This document shows positions 1 to 6,501 of a stretch of DNA of 7,658 nucleotides, one piece after another. The stretch lies in NCBI GenBank assembly GCA_937896115.1, contig CALBLB010000062.1, positions 1 to 7,658 on the forward strand. The letters run 5' to 3'. The DNA is from an uncultured Succinatimonas sp. (lineage in GTDB: Bacteria; Pseudomonadota; Gammaproteobacteria; Enterobacterales; Succinivibrionaceae). The notes under the pieces were generated by a model. The model was given only the letters and a program-made list of their open reading frames with translations. It did no database searches and was not told the DNA's origin. Made by a program: the position numbers and the translations under genes. Position 1 is the stretch's first letter. Every line of letters begins with the position of its first letter.

Positions 1-1009
1 TATTGCCATGACCTTGCAAAGAAGATGCAGCGGCATCGAACTGCGCGTCTACAATGCCAAAGTGCAGGGAGATGGGGCTGCCAAAAGTCTTATTTCAGCT
101 TTGACTCAGGCCAATGCCGAAGCCGGTACGGCATACGGTTGCGATATTTTGATCATAGGCCGCGGCGGAGGATCTTTTGAGGATCTCTTACCTTTTTCCG
201 ATGAAACTTTTACCAGAGCCGTTGCACATTCGAAGATCCCCATAATTTCCGCAGTAGGTCATGAGCCTGACGTAGCTTTGACCGACTTTGCCGCCGACGT
301 ACGGGCTGCCACCCCTACGGCTGCAGCAGAGCTTGTAAGTCCGCATGTTAAGGATGAATTAAAAGCTTTTTGCGACAATATGCTTTTGCGTATGTCCGAT
401 GCTTTGGGGAGAATTATCGATCCTTTAACGATGCGTGCTGAGCATTTGATCCATAGACTTCAATCAGGATGCCCTCAGCATGAATTGCAAAGGCGTTACG
501 ATTTGCTGCAATCTTTACTGTTGCGCTCAGGCTCTGCGTTAAATGCTCTTGAAGGTGGAAAAAAATCAAGACTGTTCGATTTGCAAAGGCGTTTGGCGGC
601 AAATGATCCCATGCAGAAAGTCTTAAAGGAGCATACCTGCCTTTACGATCTTGTACACAGATTGGATCTTGCCGTTGAAAAAAACAGCAGTGATGTAAAA
701 GCAAAGTTTGAACTTCTTTGTTCAAGACTTAATAATTGCGGGGTTGAAGACAGAGTCCAGCAAATGGAGACTCGTCTTGAAAAAAGCAGTGCTTCTTTGT
801 GTGCCTTAAATCCTCTGGCGGTATTAACCCGTGGTTACAGCATTACTTTCAATGAAAGGGGGCATGTTGCTTTGGTAAATGAGATCAGCCAAGGAGATAA
901 AATTACTACCATGACTTGCGACGGGGTTATTGAGTCGGTAGTGGAGCAATTTAGGCTTAAAGCTCCCGGTGAGCTGATGGGAAATTCAGATCAGAATGAG
1001 GCTAAATAG
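1..1009 (+). CDS. xseA: Exonuclease VII large subunit, C-terminal part (5' end outside window)
   Basis: XseA is the catalytic large subunit of exonuclease VII, the cytoplasmic enzyme that, with several XseB subunits, degrades single-stranded DNA from both ends into short oligonucleotides. The frame is already open at base 2, so the Met at base 8 is internal and the gene enters from the left. Counting from that Met, the conserved core is visible: RGGGS at 52-56, AVGHEPD at 82-88 (the GHExD motif holding catalytic His and Asp in the family), RAATPTAAAE at 99-108, then a long helical, Leu/Arg-rich coiled-coil segment (about 115-260) where XseB binds. The family C-terminal signature LNPLAVLTRGYSIT lies at 267-280. 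About 335 residues are present against roughly 450 for full-length E. coli XseA, so the N-terminal OB-fold is missing only because of the window edge. The stop is TAG at 1007-1009. It is a housekeeping gene and marks the edge of the accessory segment to its right. Confidence 0.97.
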   Translation, partial: IAMTLQRRCSGIELRVYNAKVQGDGAAKSLISALTQANAEAGTAYGCDILIIGRGGGSFEDLLPFSDETFTRAVAHSKIPIISAVGHEPDVALTDFAADVRAATPTAAAELVSPHVKDELKAFCDNMLLRMSDALGRIIDPLTMRAEHLIHRLQSGCPQHELQRRYDLLQSLLLRSGSALNALEGGKKSRLFDLQRRLAANDPMQKVLKEHTCLYDLVHRLDLAVEKNSSDVKAKFELLCSRLNNCGVEDRVQQMETRLEKSSASLCALNPLAVLTRGYSITFNERGHVALVNEISQGDKITTMTCDGVIESVVEQFRLKAPGELMGNSDQNEAK

Positions 1010-1010
1010 T

Positions 1011-1029
1011 TTTAAATCGGCGATTTAAA
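1011..1029. repeat. Short AT-rich inverted repeat after xseA
   Basis: TTTAAATC (1011-1018) and GATTTAAA (1022-1029) form a perfect 8-bp stem around a 3-base loop, beginning one base after the xseA stop codon. The stem is AT-rich and no T-run follows it, so it is at best a weak terminator or a 3'-end stabilising hairpin. It could also be chance. The symmetry is seen directly; any function is inference. Confidence 0.4.
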
Positions 1030-1044
1030 CAAGTAATGAGTCCG

Positions 1045-1073
1045 TTGTGAAAAATGCGGAAAAAGCTTATCAG
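1045..1073 (+). promoter_or_regulatory. Weak candidate promoter for the HicB-like gene
   Basis: TTGTGA (1045-1050) and TATCAG (1068-1073) are separated by 17 bases, each matching about 4 of 6 consensus sigma-70 positions. A start site near 1080 would leave a short leader carrying the GGGGAAG ribosome-binding sequence. Read-through from xseA is an equally good explanation, because no clear terminator lies between the two genes. Confidence 0.22.
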
Positions 1074-1102
1074 TTGGGGGTTGAAACGGGGAAGTTGTGA
1101 CT

Positions 1103-1537
1103 ATGGACATGAAAAATTACAGGCTCTATAGGATCAAATATGTTTTTGATGAGAATGCGAAAGCCTATGATATATACGTTTTCGGAGTAGGGGTGACTTG
1201 CGCCGATACTAAGGATAAAGCCAGTTTCATGGCAAGGGAGCTCGTCTTTGACAAGTCTGCGGCTGATTATTTGGAACGCAAATTGTTTGCAGGTGCACAA
1301 AATGTTGAGGATTTTGACGAGATCCTGGATATCGGACCAGATGCAGCTTTAAAGTTGATGCTGCGCAATTTGTTGATAAGCAAAGCCGTATCGGAAAACG
1401 AACTCGGACGCCGTCTTGGGTTAACCAAAACAGAAATCAGCAGTGCGGTAAATCCGCGTAAAAGTACCCGTCTTGGGACCTTGGACAAATGTTTTAGTGA
1501 GTTAGGGGCGCCCTTGCAGGTGAATTGTCATCTTTAA
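1103..1537 (+). CDS. Orphan HicB-family antitoxin / HTH regulator
   Basis: This 144-residue protein resembles the longer HicB antitoxins, which neutralise the HicA mRNA interferase through an N-terminal partially degraded RNase H-like domain and autorepress through a C-terminal DNA-binding domain. The C-terminal part is the clearest match. ALKLMLRNLL corresponds to the HicB 'lalKvaLhn' helix, ELGRRLGLTKTEISSAVNP to an XRE-type helix-turn-helix, and RKSTRLGTLDKCFSELGAPL to the 'r..Tkldtle.al.alG..L' tail. The N-terminal half (YRIKYVFDENAKAYDIYVFG) is more diverged. The ATG at 1103 is chosen because GGGGAAG (1088-1094) sits at a proper distance. A GTG at 1097 in the same frame is too close to that site, and an ATG at 1109 is a little far. 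No hicA-sized frame exists in the 93 bases upstream, and downstream the gene meets the convergent ATPase gene after 4 bases, so no partner toxin is adjacent. It may be a relic or a solitary regulator. Confidence 0.75.
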   Translation: MDMKNYRLYRIKYVFDENAKAYDIYVFGVGVTCADTKDKASFMARELVFDKSAADYLERKLFAGAQNVEDFDEILDIGPDAALKLMLRNLLISKAVSENELGRRLGLTKTEISSAVNPRKSTRLGTLDKCFSELGAPLQVNCHL

Positions 1538-1541
1538 GTTT

Positions 1542-2885
1542 TCAGACATTCAAATTTAACTCTACCTTAAGCGCGCTTAGCGAAGGTTTTTTGAAGAACA
1601 TCACCATATACCAAGGCAGGTAGAGTATTTTCCCGCTTCGTTCCAAATTGCCGCCGCAAAACACCATTCCCTGCTCTAAATTCCAGGCATTAACCTTCAA
1701 AGCATGATCTAAAGCGGCGTGACTGCGGTAGTCTTTTCTTGATTTTATTTCCAAGGCTATGACTTTATTTGCAAATTGCACTACGAAGTCGAGTTCTCCT
1801 ACTTTGCTTTTGTTCAGATATCTTAAAGCAAAGCCGTTGGCGCTTAATTGTTGTGCAAAGACGTTTTCAAGAATTGATCCCATGTTTACGGATAAATTTC
1901 CCTGCAGAATGTCAAATTGCACGTTTTCAAGTCCCATGGCGCACAGCAAACCGCAGTCGGACATAAAAAGTTTAAACAGTCTGCTCTGCTCATTAATTTT
2001 CAACGGAATTTTAGGCTCGCTAAGGTTAAAACAAGGCAGGGCGACACCTGCATCCTGCAACCATACGAATGCATCTTCGTATTCCCTTAATCTGGCATTT
2101 TTCTCTATTGAGGAAAGTTTGAAGCGGCGATTTTTCTCGTCAAGTTGAGAAGGAATGCGATCAAAGATCCTGGAGATTTTCTCTTTGCCGCTTTGGCTGT
2201 ATTTGGTTATGTCCTGTCGGTATTGAGAAAGTATATCTTTTTGTACCGCCACCACTTTGCCTATGTCATGGGTAGTTATGAAAGTTTTAACTACGGCGGG
2301 CATCCCTCCTACTATCACATAATATTTGAAGAGATCAGTCATGGTTTTGTGAATAGACGCGGTTACAGGCTCGGTAGTGTCATAACATTTTTTTAAATAC
2401 CCAAGAGTTTCGTTGCGCAAGCCGTTGGCAAGTGCAAACTCTTCAAAATCCATGGGGTACATTCTTAAGATCTCTTCATAGCCTACGGGATATGAAGGAA
2501 CGGCTTGGTAATTTACTCCGAGTAAAGAGCCTGAGCTTACATAATCAAAACGACCGTCTTCTACTAAAAACTTAATTGCCGTCCTGGCATTCGGGCATTC
2601 TTGGATCTCATCAAAAAAAATCAAAGTCTCCCCCGGGATCAGGCTTTTTCCAAGATATGCCGTCAAATTCATGATGATCACGTCTGCGTTTAAATCTCCT
2701 GAAAAGATCTCTTTTGCAGACGGGGTAGTGATGAAATTTATTTCGACAAAAGAGCGGTAATGCTCCTGCCCGAATTTGCGTATGCTGTAGGTCTTGCCAA
2801 TTTGCCTTGCTCCCGTGACTAACAAGGCTTTTTTGCTTGGGTTATTTTTCCACTGCATAAGCAGTGCTTCAATTTTTCGAAACAT
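1542..2885 (-). CDS. AAA ATPase of the AAA_14/DUF4143 class with PD-(D/E)XK-like C-terminus
   Basis: This 447-residue protein has the standard two-part build of the family. The N-terminal AAA_14 P-loop domain has Walker A GARQIGKT at 25-32, Walker B TLIFFDEIQ at 87-95 and a sensor-like SSGSLLG at 117-123. A helical DUF4143 region starts near GGMPAVV (193-199). The C-terminus carries a nuclease-like set: E340 in GSILEN, D366 in GELDFVV (363-369) and E379/K381 in ALEIKS (377-382), which matches an intact E...D...ExK signature of PD-(D/E)XK folds. Length is normal for the family and nothing is broken. No membrane segment or signal peptide is visible, so it should be cytoplasmic. The role of these ATPases is not established; they are common, often multi-copy accessory genes, and DNA binding or cleavage is only inferred. 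The ATG at 2883-2885 starts the usual family N-terminus (MFRKIEALLMQW) but has no clear Shine-Dalgarno sequence. It converges on the HicB-like gene, and its upstream region holds a striking repeat array. Confidence 0.9.
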   Translation of the reverse strand: MFRKIEALLMQWKNNPSKKALLVTGARQIGKTYSIRKFGQEHYRSFVEINFITTPSAKEIFSGDLNADVIIMNLTAYLGKSLIPGETLIFFDEIQECPNARTAIKFLVEDGRFDYVSSGSLLGVNYQAVPSYPVGYEEILRMYPMDFEEFALANGLRNETLGYLKKCYDTTEPVTASIHKTMTDLFKYYVIVGGMPAVVKTFITTHDIGKVVAVQKDILSQYRQDITKYSQSGKEKISRIFDRIPSQLDEKNRRFKLSSIEKNARLREYEDAFVWLQDAGVALPCFNLSEPKIPLKINEQSRLFKLFMSDCGLLCAMGLENVQFDILQGNLSVNMGSILENVFAQQLSANGFALRYLNKSKVGELDFVVQFANKVIALEIKSRKDYRSHAALDHALKVNAWNLEQGMVFCGGNLERSGKILYLPWYMVMFFKKPSLSALKVELNLNV

Positions 2886-2910
2886 GGTTTGTGATCAGCA
2901 TGCCAAGAAG

Positions 2911-2933
2911 TAAAACGGTGAATTCACGTTTTA
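2911..2933. promoter_or_regulatory. Near-perfect palindrome built from the array motif
   Basis: TAAAAC (2911-2916) and GTTTTA (2928-2933) flank the perfect palindrome GTGAATTCAC (2918-2927), with one unpaired G at 2917. The site therefore contains the array motif TTCACGTTTTA in both orientations. It lies 26 bases upstream of the ATPase ATG, the position expected of an operator or of a leader-RNA hairpin. In the ATPase transcript it would fold into a 9-bp stem with an AATT loop and one bulge. No U-run follows, so it is not an obvious terminator. Confidence 0.6.
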
Positions 2934-3032
2934 CGCAAACTTTAATTAAAGAAATTTCACGTTTTATACAATTTATTACGGATGTTTTATCACGTTTTAA
3001 CAAGATTAATTATTAGCTTTTATCACGTTTTG
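2924..3032. repeat. Four direct repeats of TCACGTTTTA with exact 33-bp period
   Basis: Copies begin at 2924, 2957, 2990 and 3023. The first three are identical TCACGTTTTA and the fourth ends in G. The start-to-start distance is exactly 33 bases in all three intervals, while the 23 bases between copies are not conserved. A 33-base period is close to three turns of B-DNA, so the motifs face one side of the helix, as expected for cooperative protein binding. The array occupies the non-coding stretch upstream of the AAA_14/DUF4143 ATPase gene (- strand, where the motif reads TAAAACGTGA). The repeats are much too short for a CRISPR array. Iteron-like or operator function is inference. Confidence 0.85.
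2975..3003 (-). promoter_or_regulatory. Candidate promoter of the ATPase gene inside the repeat array
   Basis: On the minus strand, TTGTTA (2998-3003) and CGTAAT (2975-2980) are spaced 17 bases, each matching 4 of 6 consensus positions. Repeat copy 2990-2999 overlaps the -35 box and spacer, so a protein bound there could block or recruit polymerase. The region is AT-rich, so promoter-like strings are easy to find by chance. Confidence 0.3.
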
Positions 3033-3092
3033 TTTAATGCTTTGTTTTTAAATGAATATTTTTTTGCTCAAATCGTGACGGTTGGCAAATAG

Positions 3093-3111
3093 ACGGTGAA
3101 CTCGCGTTTTT
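3093..3111. repeat. Degenerate outlying copy of the extended array motif
   Basis: ACGGTGAACTCGCGTTTTT here matches ACGGTGAATTCACGTTTTA at 2915-2933 in 16 of 19 positions. It includes the ACGGTGAA half that the internal copies lack, but it is not in register with the 33-base ladder (79 bases after the last copy). The two longer copies therefore bracket the array, near the 3' end of the large upstream gene. The rest of the stretch 3033-3142 is AT-rich and shows no gene and no convincing terminator. Confidence 0.5.
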
Positions 3112-3142
3112 GCAATCAAAATTGCCGGCAGTAATTTGCTGC

Positions 3143-6100
3143 TTAAAAATTAGAGAGCAGATCCAAAGTAATGTAGACGGCTCCTTCTTCCGGGGCACTG
3201 TCAAAAAGCGCTTCGTCAAAGTGCTCATAACAGTAATCGTTGAGTTCTTCAACGGCGGCGTCACCTGACATGAACCCAAGGCTTAAACATAACCCGTTAA
3301 ATTCATCCATTCCCATTACATCGGCTTTTTGTGCTCTGACGGCCTCAATTAGTGACAGCGCATTGGCAGCAAGATCACTGTGATTGTCACGGCTTGCTGC
3401 ATCAACAGCCTCATTTGCCGCGGCTTTTTCAACGTTTACTTTGCCAGGCAAAGCTTCAGGCTCTAGCTTTAATGCGGCGACAGGTGTTTCTTCAAGATCT
3501 TCATCTTCTCTTAAAGAACTGATCACGCTTTCAACTTCACGACTTTCTTTGATCTTTGATTGTATGAGTGCGTGATTAAAAGTAGGAATTGACTGTTTTA
3601 AAGCAGGATTATTTTTGATCTCAGCAGCGGTGCTCATGCGCAGATGCATGAGTTCGAGCACGCGTTCGTATCTTTTTGAAGCATAATGAGCAAATACGGA
3701 GTTTTGTGCCTGTTTTACCAGTGATTTTAAATAATTGCCGTAAAGTACGAACATGTCATCACTGCGCACTGACTCATACAGTCTTTTGAAGACGAAGTCG
3801 GTAAAAGGTTTGATAAGTCTTGCCTGATCTTCAACGATTTTCAAGAAAATTTCGCAAGATTTTTTTTGGGCCTGATCGTCAGGACAAAGCATTGAGGCAA
3901 GGTAGGCTGCATCCTGAGCATTGGGAAAAACCGTACGTACGGTGATGATTGCAAGCTGGGCAGCCCCCAGTTTCTGCATGAAATTTTCATCACTAAGGCA
4001 CGCAACGGGAAATTCTACCAAAGTGAATTCCTGAAATTCCCTTCTTAACATGGGGGGAAGCAGCCATTCAAGCGGTGAGGATAACAAACCGCATTTTTTT
4101 ATGCCTTCTTCAAGGCACAGCAGGGCATCTTCATTTTCAGAGGCGCAAAAGCGGGTTTGTCTTTGTAAATCGGCAAGATTGCAGTATTTTTTGCCGGCAA
4201 GCTGAGCTCTGATCATATCAAGATCTTTTTGAGGGCAATTGTCAGCAAGCAGTGCTGCCAAAGTGTCGTGAGATCCTGAGTGCAGTGTACTAAGATAGAT
4301 GAGTTCGGTAAGATGGGATAAAAGGCTCTTCCCTGAAACTGATTTTACGCAGTCAGATCCCTGAAAAGTTATCTTTACACCTGAGAGAGCATTTAGATTT
4401 TGGTTGTTTAAAAGAGCCGTCAGCAAAGCTTTTAAAAAAGCATGACTGCATAAAAAAAGCGGCAGGCATTTTACCTGTATCGAAGCAGTTTTCTTGGACG
4501 GCTCTTCAACAGCCATATTTACATTTTTTAAGACGCAATCTGTGTTTATAAGCGTAAGTACTCTTTTAAGGCAAACTGCGCTCAGGTGTTTTTTTAACCG
4601 CAGTTTGCGCACTGCCATGATCCTGCAGGCATCGGGACGTAAAAAAGCTCTGAAGAAGGCAATTTTTAGCAAAGTCTCGTTTTGCTCTGAAAAATCCTGC
4701 GCGGAAGCACACTCAAGCATACGGCAACTTAAGTAAAGATTTAACATCTCGTTACAGTTGCCCAAAGCCTGTAACAGTATTTCGTCATCGGTTAAGGAGT
4801 ACTGATCTTTGACAAACATCAGGCAATGCAGGGCATAGATACGTTCTAAATAAAGTTTTTGCTCGTCATCGGCATTTTGGTAGCTCTCTTTCAAAGCATT
4901 TTTGGCAAAGTCCAGATTTGTTTTAGTGATCGTTCCTTTAAGCGGCATGAGGATCAGTGCGGCAAAAAAGTTCCAGCAGTAAAAGAAATTCAGATCATTG
5001 TTACGGACGCCGTGAATATCCGGACCTAAAGCTTTTCCGTGTAACCAGGCAAGGTACGAGGCTCCTTTCGGACTTTTGGTAAGAAATTTCAGAGGATCGT
5101 CTGCACAATAAGGACTGTACGGCCAATAAACCGAAGTTTTAAATTCTTTGGAATTGATAAAAAAGGCATTTTGCTGCCCGGATAAACCGCTTATGCTGGT
5201 GAATTTTAAATTTGAGATCTGCTGAAGTCCGGTTAGAAAATTCACATTTTGACGGGAAAAGAAAGGTTTTAAAAAAGCGATCAGTTTTTTGGGCAAAAAA
5301 GTGTTTCTTTCCAAAAACAAAAGCAACTTGTCTGTTCCCAGAGCATCATCAAGAGCTGTTTTGTCTTCTCCTGCCGGTATATCGGCTCCGTCACGGGCTT
5401 TGGGAGTTTTTTTTCGTCTTGCAGTTTGAGATGCATTTGACAACGGGAGCGGCTCGTCAAAAAATGCTGCGGATTTTTTTATTGACGGGGCTTCTTTTAG
5501 ATAAAAACTGTGTAAAAGCTCCTGATACGGAAAAATAGGATCTATGGCTATAGGTGTTCCCGACAGCGCTGCAGTTTTGGCAAGATACAGGCAGATCCTT
5601 TCTGTTTTCTCTTTATCTAAAGCTTTATAACAGTATTTTTCCTTCGTATAGTCACAACTTAAACAACGGTATTGCGATACATAGGTAAAACAGCTTCTTA
5701 AATAGGCAAGACCTTCTGACGGCAGTTTTAAGGTTGAGAGCAACTCATCTAAATAAGAGCTTTGCTGGGCGTTGAGATTACCTCGACAGATCACAAACAA
5801 AGCTTCAATTACCCGCAACATTACGTTGTAGTTGGCCATCTTTTCATTGGTGTTGAGGATGTGCCGGTAGTCTTTTGCAGAAGGGGCTCTTCCCTGTTTG
5901 ACAATATCGGCTACGGCAGCAATGTCTTCGTCGCAAGCAAGATTTGGTTTGGAGGTCAGGTAAACAGGTTCAGCAAATCCAAGATCCGACGGTATTGAGC
6001 AGGGAGCCGTTTTCATGCCGAAATGCTCAAGCAGGGCTAGGAGATCTCCCAAATGTCTTTGCGGATCTTCGTCATAATCTTCTTTACTGCATTCAAGATG

Positions 6101-6253
6101 CAAAGCCCCGATGATTTGCCCGACATTTAAGGTGAGAATACGTCTTGACAGAACTTCGTCGGCAAGCATGCGGGCATCATGAATAAAGAGCTGAGGCAGA
6201 TCACGCAGTCTTTTCAAATAATATTCGGCATTCTTTTGAGAAGACTTACCCAT
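3143..6253 (-). CDS. Giant TerB_N/TerB_C-domain protein (1036 aa), function unknown
   Basis: I recognise two regions. Around residues 340-460 lies a TerB_N-like segment: YWPY (376-379), then YLAWLHGKALGPDI (400-413) and a following aromatic helix LNFFYCWNFFAALI (421-434), the family's 'YwPsY...YL.WLa.gR.dpdi...fLyfyGLErr' pattern. The last ~145 residues look like TerB_C: a helix with acidic tail (REVESVISSLREDEDLEE, 905-922), a variable linker, then EFNGLCLSLGFMSGDAAVEE (984-1003) and LNDYCYEHFDEALF (1004-1017), ending VYITLDLL. The rest is mostly helical and unassigned, including a Cys cluster (C188, C197, C200, C208) and a basic low-complexity linker (about 271-300). No central TerB domain, helicase or nuclease motif is evident. 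TerB_N and TerB_C were defined computationally in tellurite-resistance-linked stress and DNA-processing systems; biochemical roles are unknown. The start ATG has AGGA (6262-6265) eight bases upstream. The gene is divergent from the DUF262 gene and lies upstream of the ATPase on the same strand. Confidence 0.8.
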   Translation of the reverse strand: MGKSSQKNAEYYLKRLRDLPQLFIHDARMLADEVLSRRILTLNVGQIIGALHLECSKEDYDEDPQRHLGDLLALLEHFGMKTAPCSIPSDLGFAEPVYLTSKPNLACDEDIAAVADIVKQGRAPSAKDYRHILNTNEKMANYNVMLRVIEALFVICRGNLNAQQSSYLDELLSTLKLPSEGLAYLRSCFTYVSQYRCLSCDYTKEKYCYKALDKEKTERICLYLAKTAALSGTPIAIDPIFPYQELLHSFYLKEAPSIKKSAAFFDEPLPLSNASQTARRKKTPKARDGADIPAGEDKTALDDALGTDKLLLFLERNTFLPKKLIAFLKPFFSRQNVNFLTGLQQISNLKFTSISGLSGQQNAFFINSKEFKTSVYWPYSPYCADDPLKFLTKSPKGASYLAWLHGKALGPDIHGVRNNDLNFFYCWNFFAALILMPLKGTITKTNLDFAKNALKESYQNADDEQKLYLERIYALHCLMFVKDQYSLTDDEILLQALGNCNEMLNLYLSCRMLECASAQDFSEQNETLLKIAFFRAFLRPDACRIMAVRKLRLKKHLSAVCLKRVLTLINTDCVLKNVNMAVEEPSKKTASIQVKCLPLFLCSHAFLKALLTALLNNQNLNALSGVKITFQGSDCVKSVSGKSLLSHLTELIYLSTLHSGSHDTLAALLADNCPQKDLDMIRAQLAGKKYCNLADLQRQTRFCASENEDALLCLEEGIKKCGLLSSPLEWLLPPMLRREFQEFTLVEFPVACLSDENFMQKLGAAQLAIITVRTVFPNAQDAAYLASMLCPDDQAQKKSCEIFLKIVEDQARLIKPFTDFVFKRLYESVRSDDMFVLYGNYLKSLVKQAQNSVFAHYASKRYERVLELMHLRMSTAAEIKNNPALKQSIPTFNHALIQSKIKESREVESVISSLREDEDLEETPVAALKLEPEALPGKVNVEKAAANEAVDAASRDNHSDLAANALSLIEAVRAQKADVMGMDEFNGLCLSLGFMSGDAAVEELNDYCYEHFDEALFDSAPEEGAVYITLDLLSNF

Positions 6254-6321
6254 ATGCTTTATCCTGAGATTTATCGTAATATTCTGTGTAAAAACCTTGC
6301 AAACTTCTCAAAGCCAAGTTC

Positions 6322-6351
6322 GATATATGCTCTATATGCAGAAGATTGCAA
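6322..6351 (-). promoter_or_regulatory. Candidate promoter of the TerB_N/TerB_C gene
   Basis: On the minus strand TTGCAA (6346-6351) and TATATC (6322-6327) are separated by 18 bases, about 68 bases upstream of the ATG. The surrounding ATATGC/TATATGC repetition makes the exact -10 ambiguous. Confidence 0.35.
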
Positions 6352-6410
6352 GCTTGATGTTTTAGTGTTTAAAAGCAACTTAAAAAGTATAGGTCATTTC
6401 TTAGGTTAAG

Positions 6411-6446
6411 TTTGATCATTTCTTCACAAAAAACATATAGATCAAA
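6411..6446. promoter_or_regulatory. Inverted repeat overlapping the DUF262 gene promoter
   Basis: TTTGATC (6411-6417) and GATCAAA (6440-6446) form a perfect 7-base inverted repeat with 22 bases between. The two arms coincide with the candidate -35 and -10 elements of the rightward promoter. This is the arrangement of an operator bound by a dimeric repressor, and it lies between two divergent genes, so one factor could control both. The symmetry is seen; regulation is inference. Confidence 0.4.
6412..6441 (+). promoter_or_regulatory. Candidate promoter of the DUF262 (GmrS-like) gene
   Basis: TTGATC (6412-6417) and TATAGA (6436-6441) are spaced 18 bases, each matching 4 of 6 consensus positions, 60 bases upstream of the ATG. 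A second -10-like TATATT at 6451-6456 has no good -35 partner. Confidence 0.4.
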
Positions 6447-6484
6447 GTTCTATATTGATTTGAATTTTTTGAAGATAAGACAGA

Positions 6485-6499
6485 TCTCTCAAGGAGAGA
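6485..6499 (+). promoter_or_regulatory. Strong Shine-Dalgarno inside a small hairpin
   Basis: AAGGAG (6491-6496) lies five bases before the ATG at 6502 and fixes that start. TCTCTC (6485-6490) and GAGAGA (6494-6499) can pair perfectly over six bases with an AAG loop, burying most of the ribosome-binding site. The stem is short, so any damping of translation would be modest, and the pairing may be a by-product of purine/pyrimidine runs. Confidence 0.5.
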
Positions 6500-6501
6500 G
6501 C

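Noticed and set aside
414..725. Minus-strand open frame of ~100 codons inside xseA
   Set aside because: Lies entirely within the well-conserved XseA coding sequence and the translation resembles no family.
2911..3032. CRISPR array
   Set aside because: The repeat core is only 10 bases, spacers are 23 bases, and no cas-like gene is present; CRISPR repeats are at least about 21 bases.
3117..3139. Hairpin CAAAATT...AATTTG with GCCGGC loop as terminator of the large gene
   Set aside because: The short AT stem has a bulge and a 9-base loop, and no T-run follows on the minus strand.
3034..3279. Minus-strand open frame of 81 codons at the 3' end of the large gene
   Set aside because: Overlaps the TerB_C coding end in another frame; the translation is low-quality and unlike any family.
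6327..6365. 12-codon leader peptide upstream of the DUF262 gene
   Set aside because: No Shine-Dalgarno sequence, and it lies upstream of the candidate promoter, so it would not be in the transcript.
6179..6409. Plus-strand open frame of 76 codons across the divergent region
   Set aside because: Its first part is antisense to the start of the TerB_N/TerB_C gene, it has no good ribosome-binding site and no recognisable protein.
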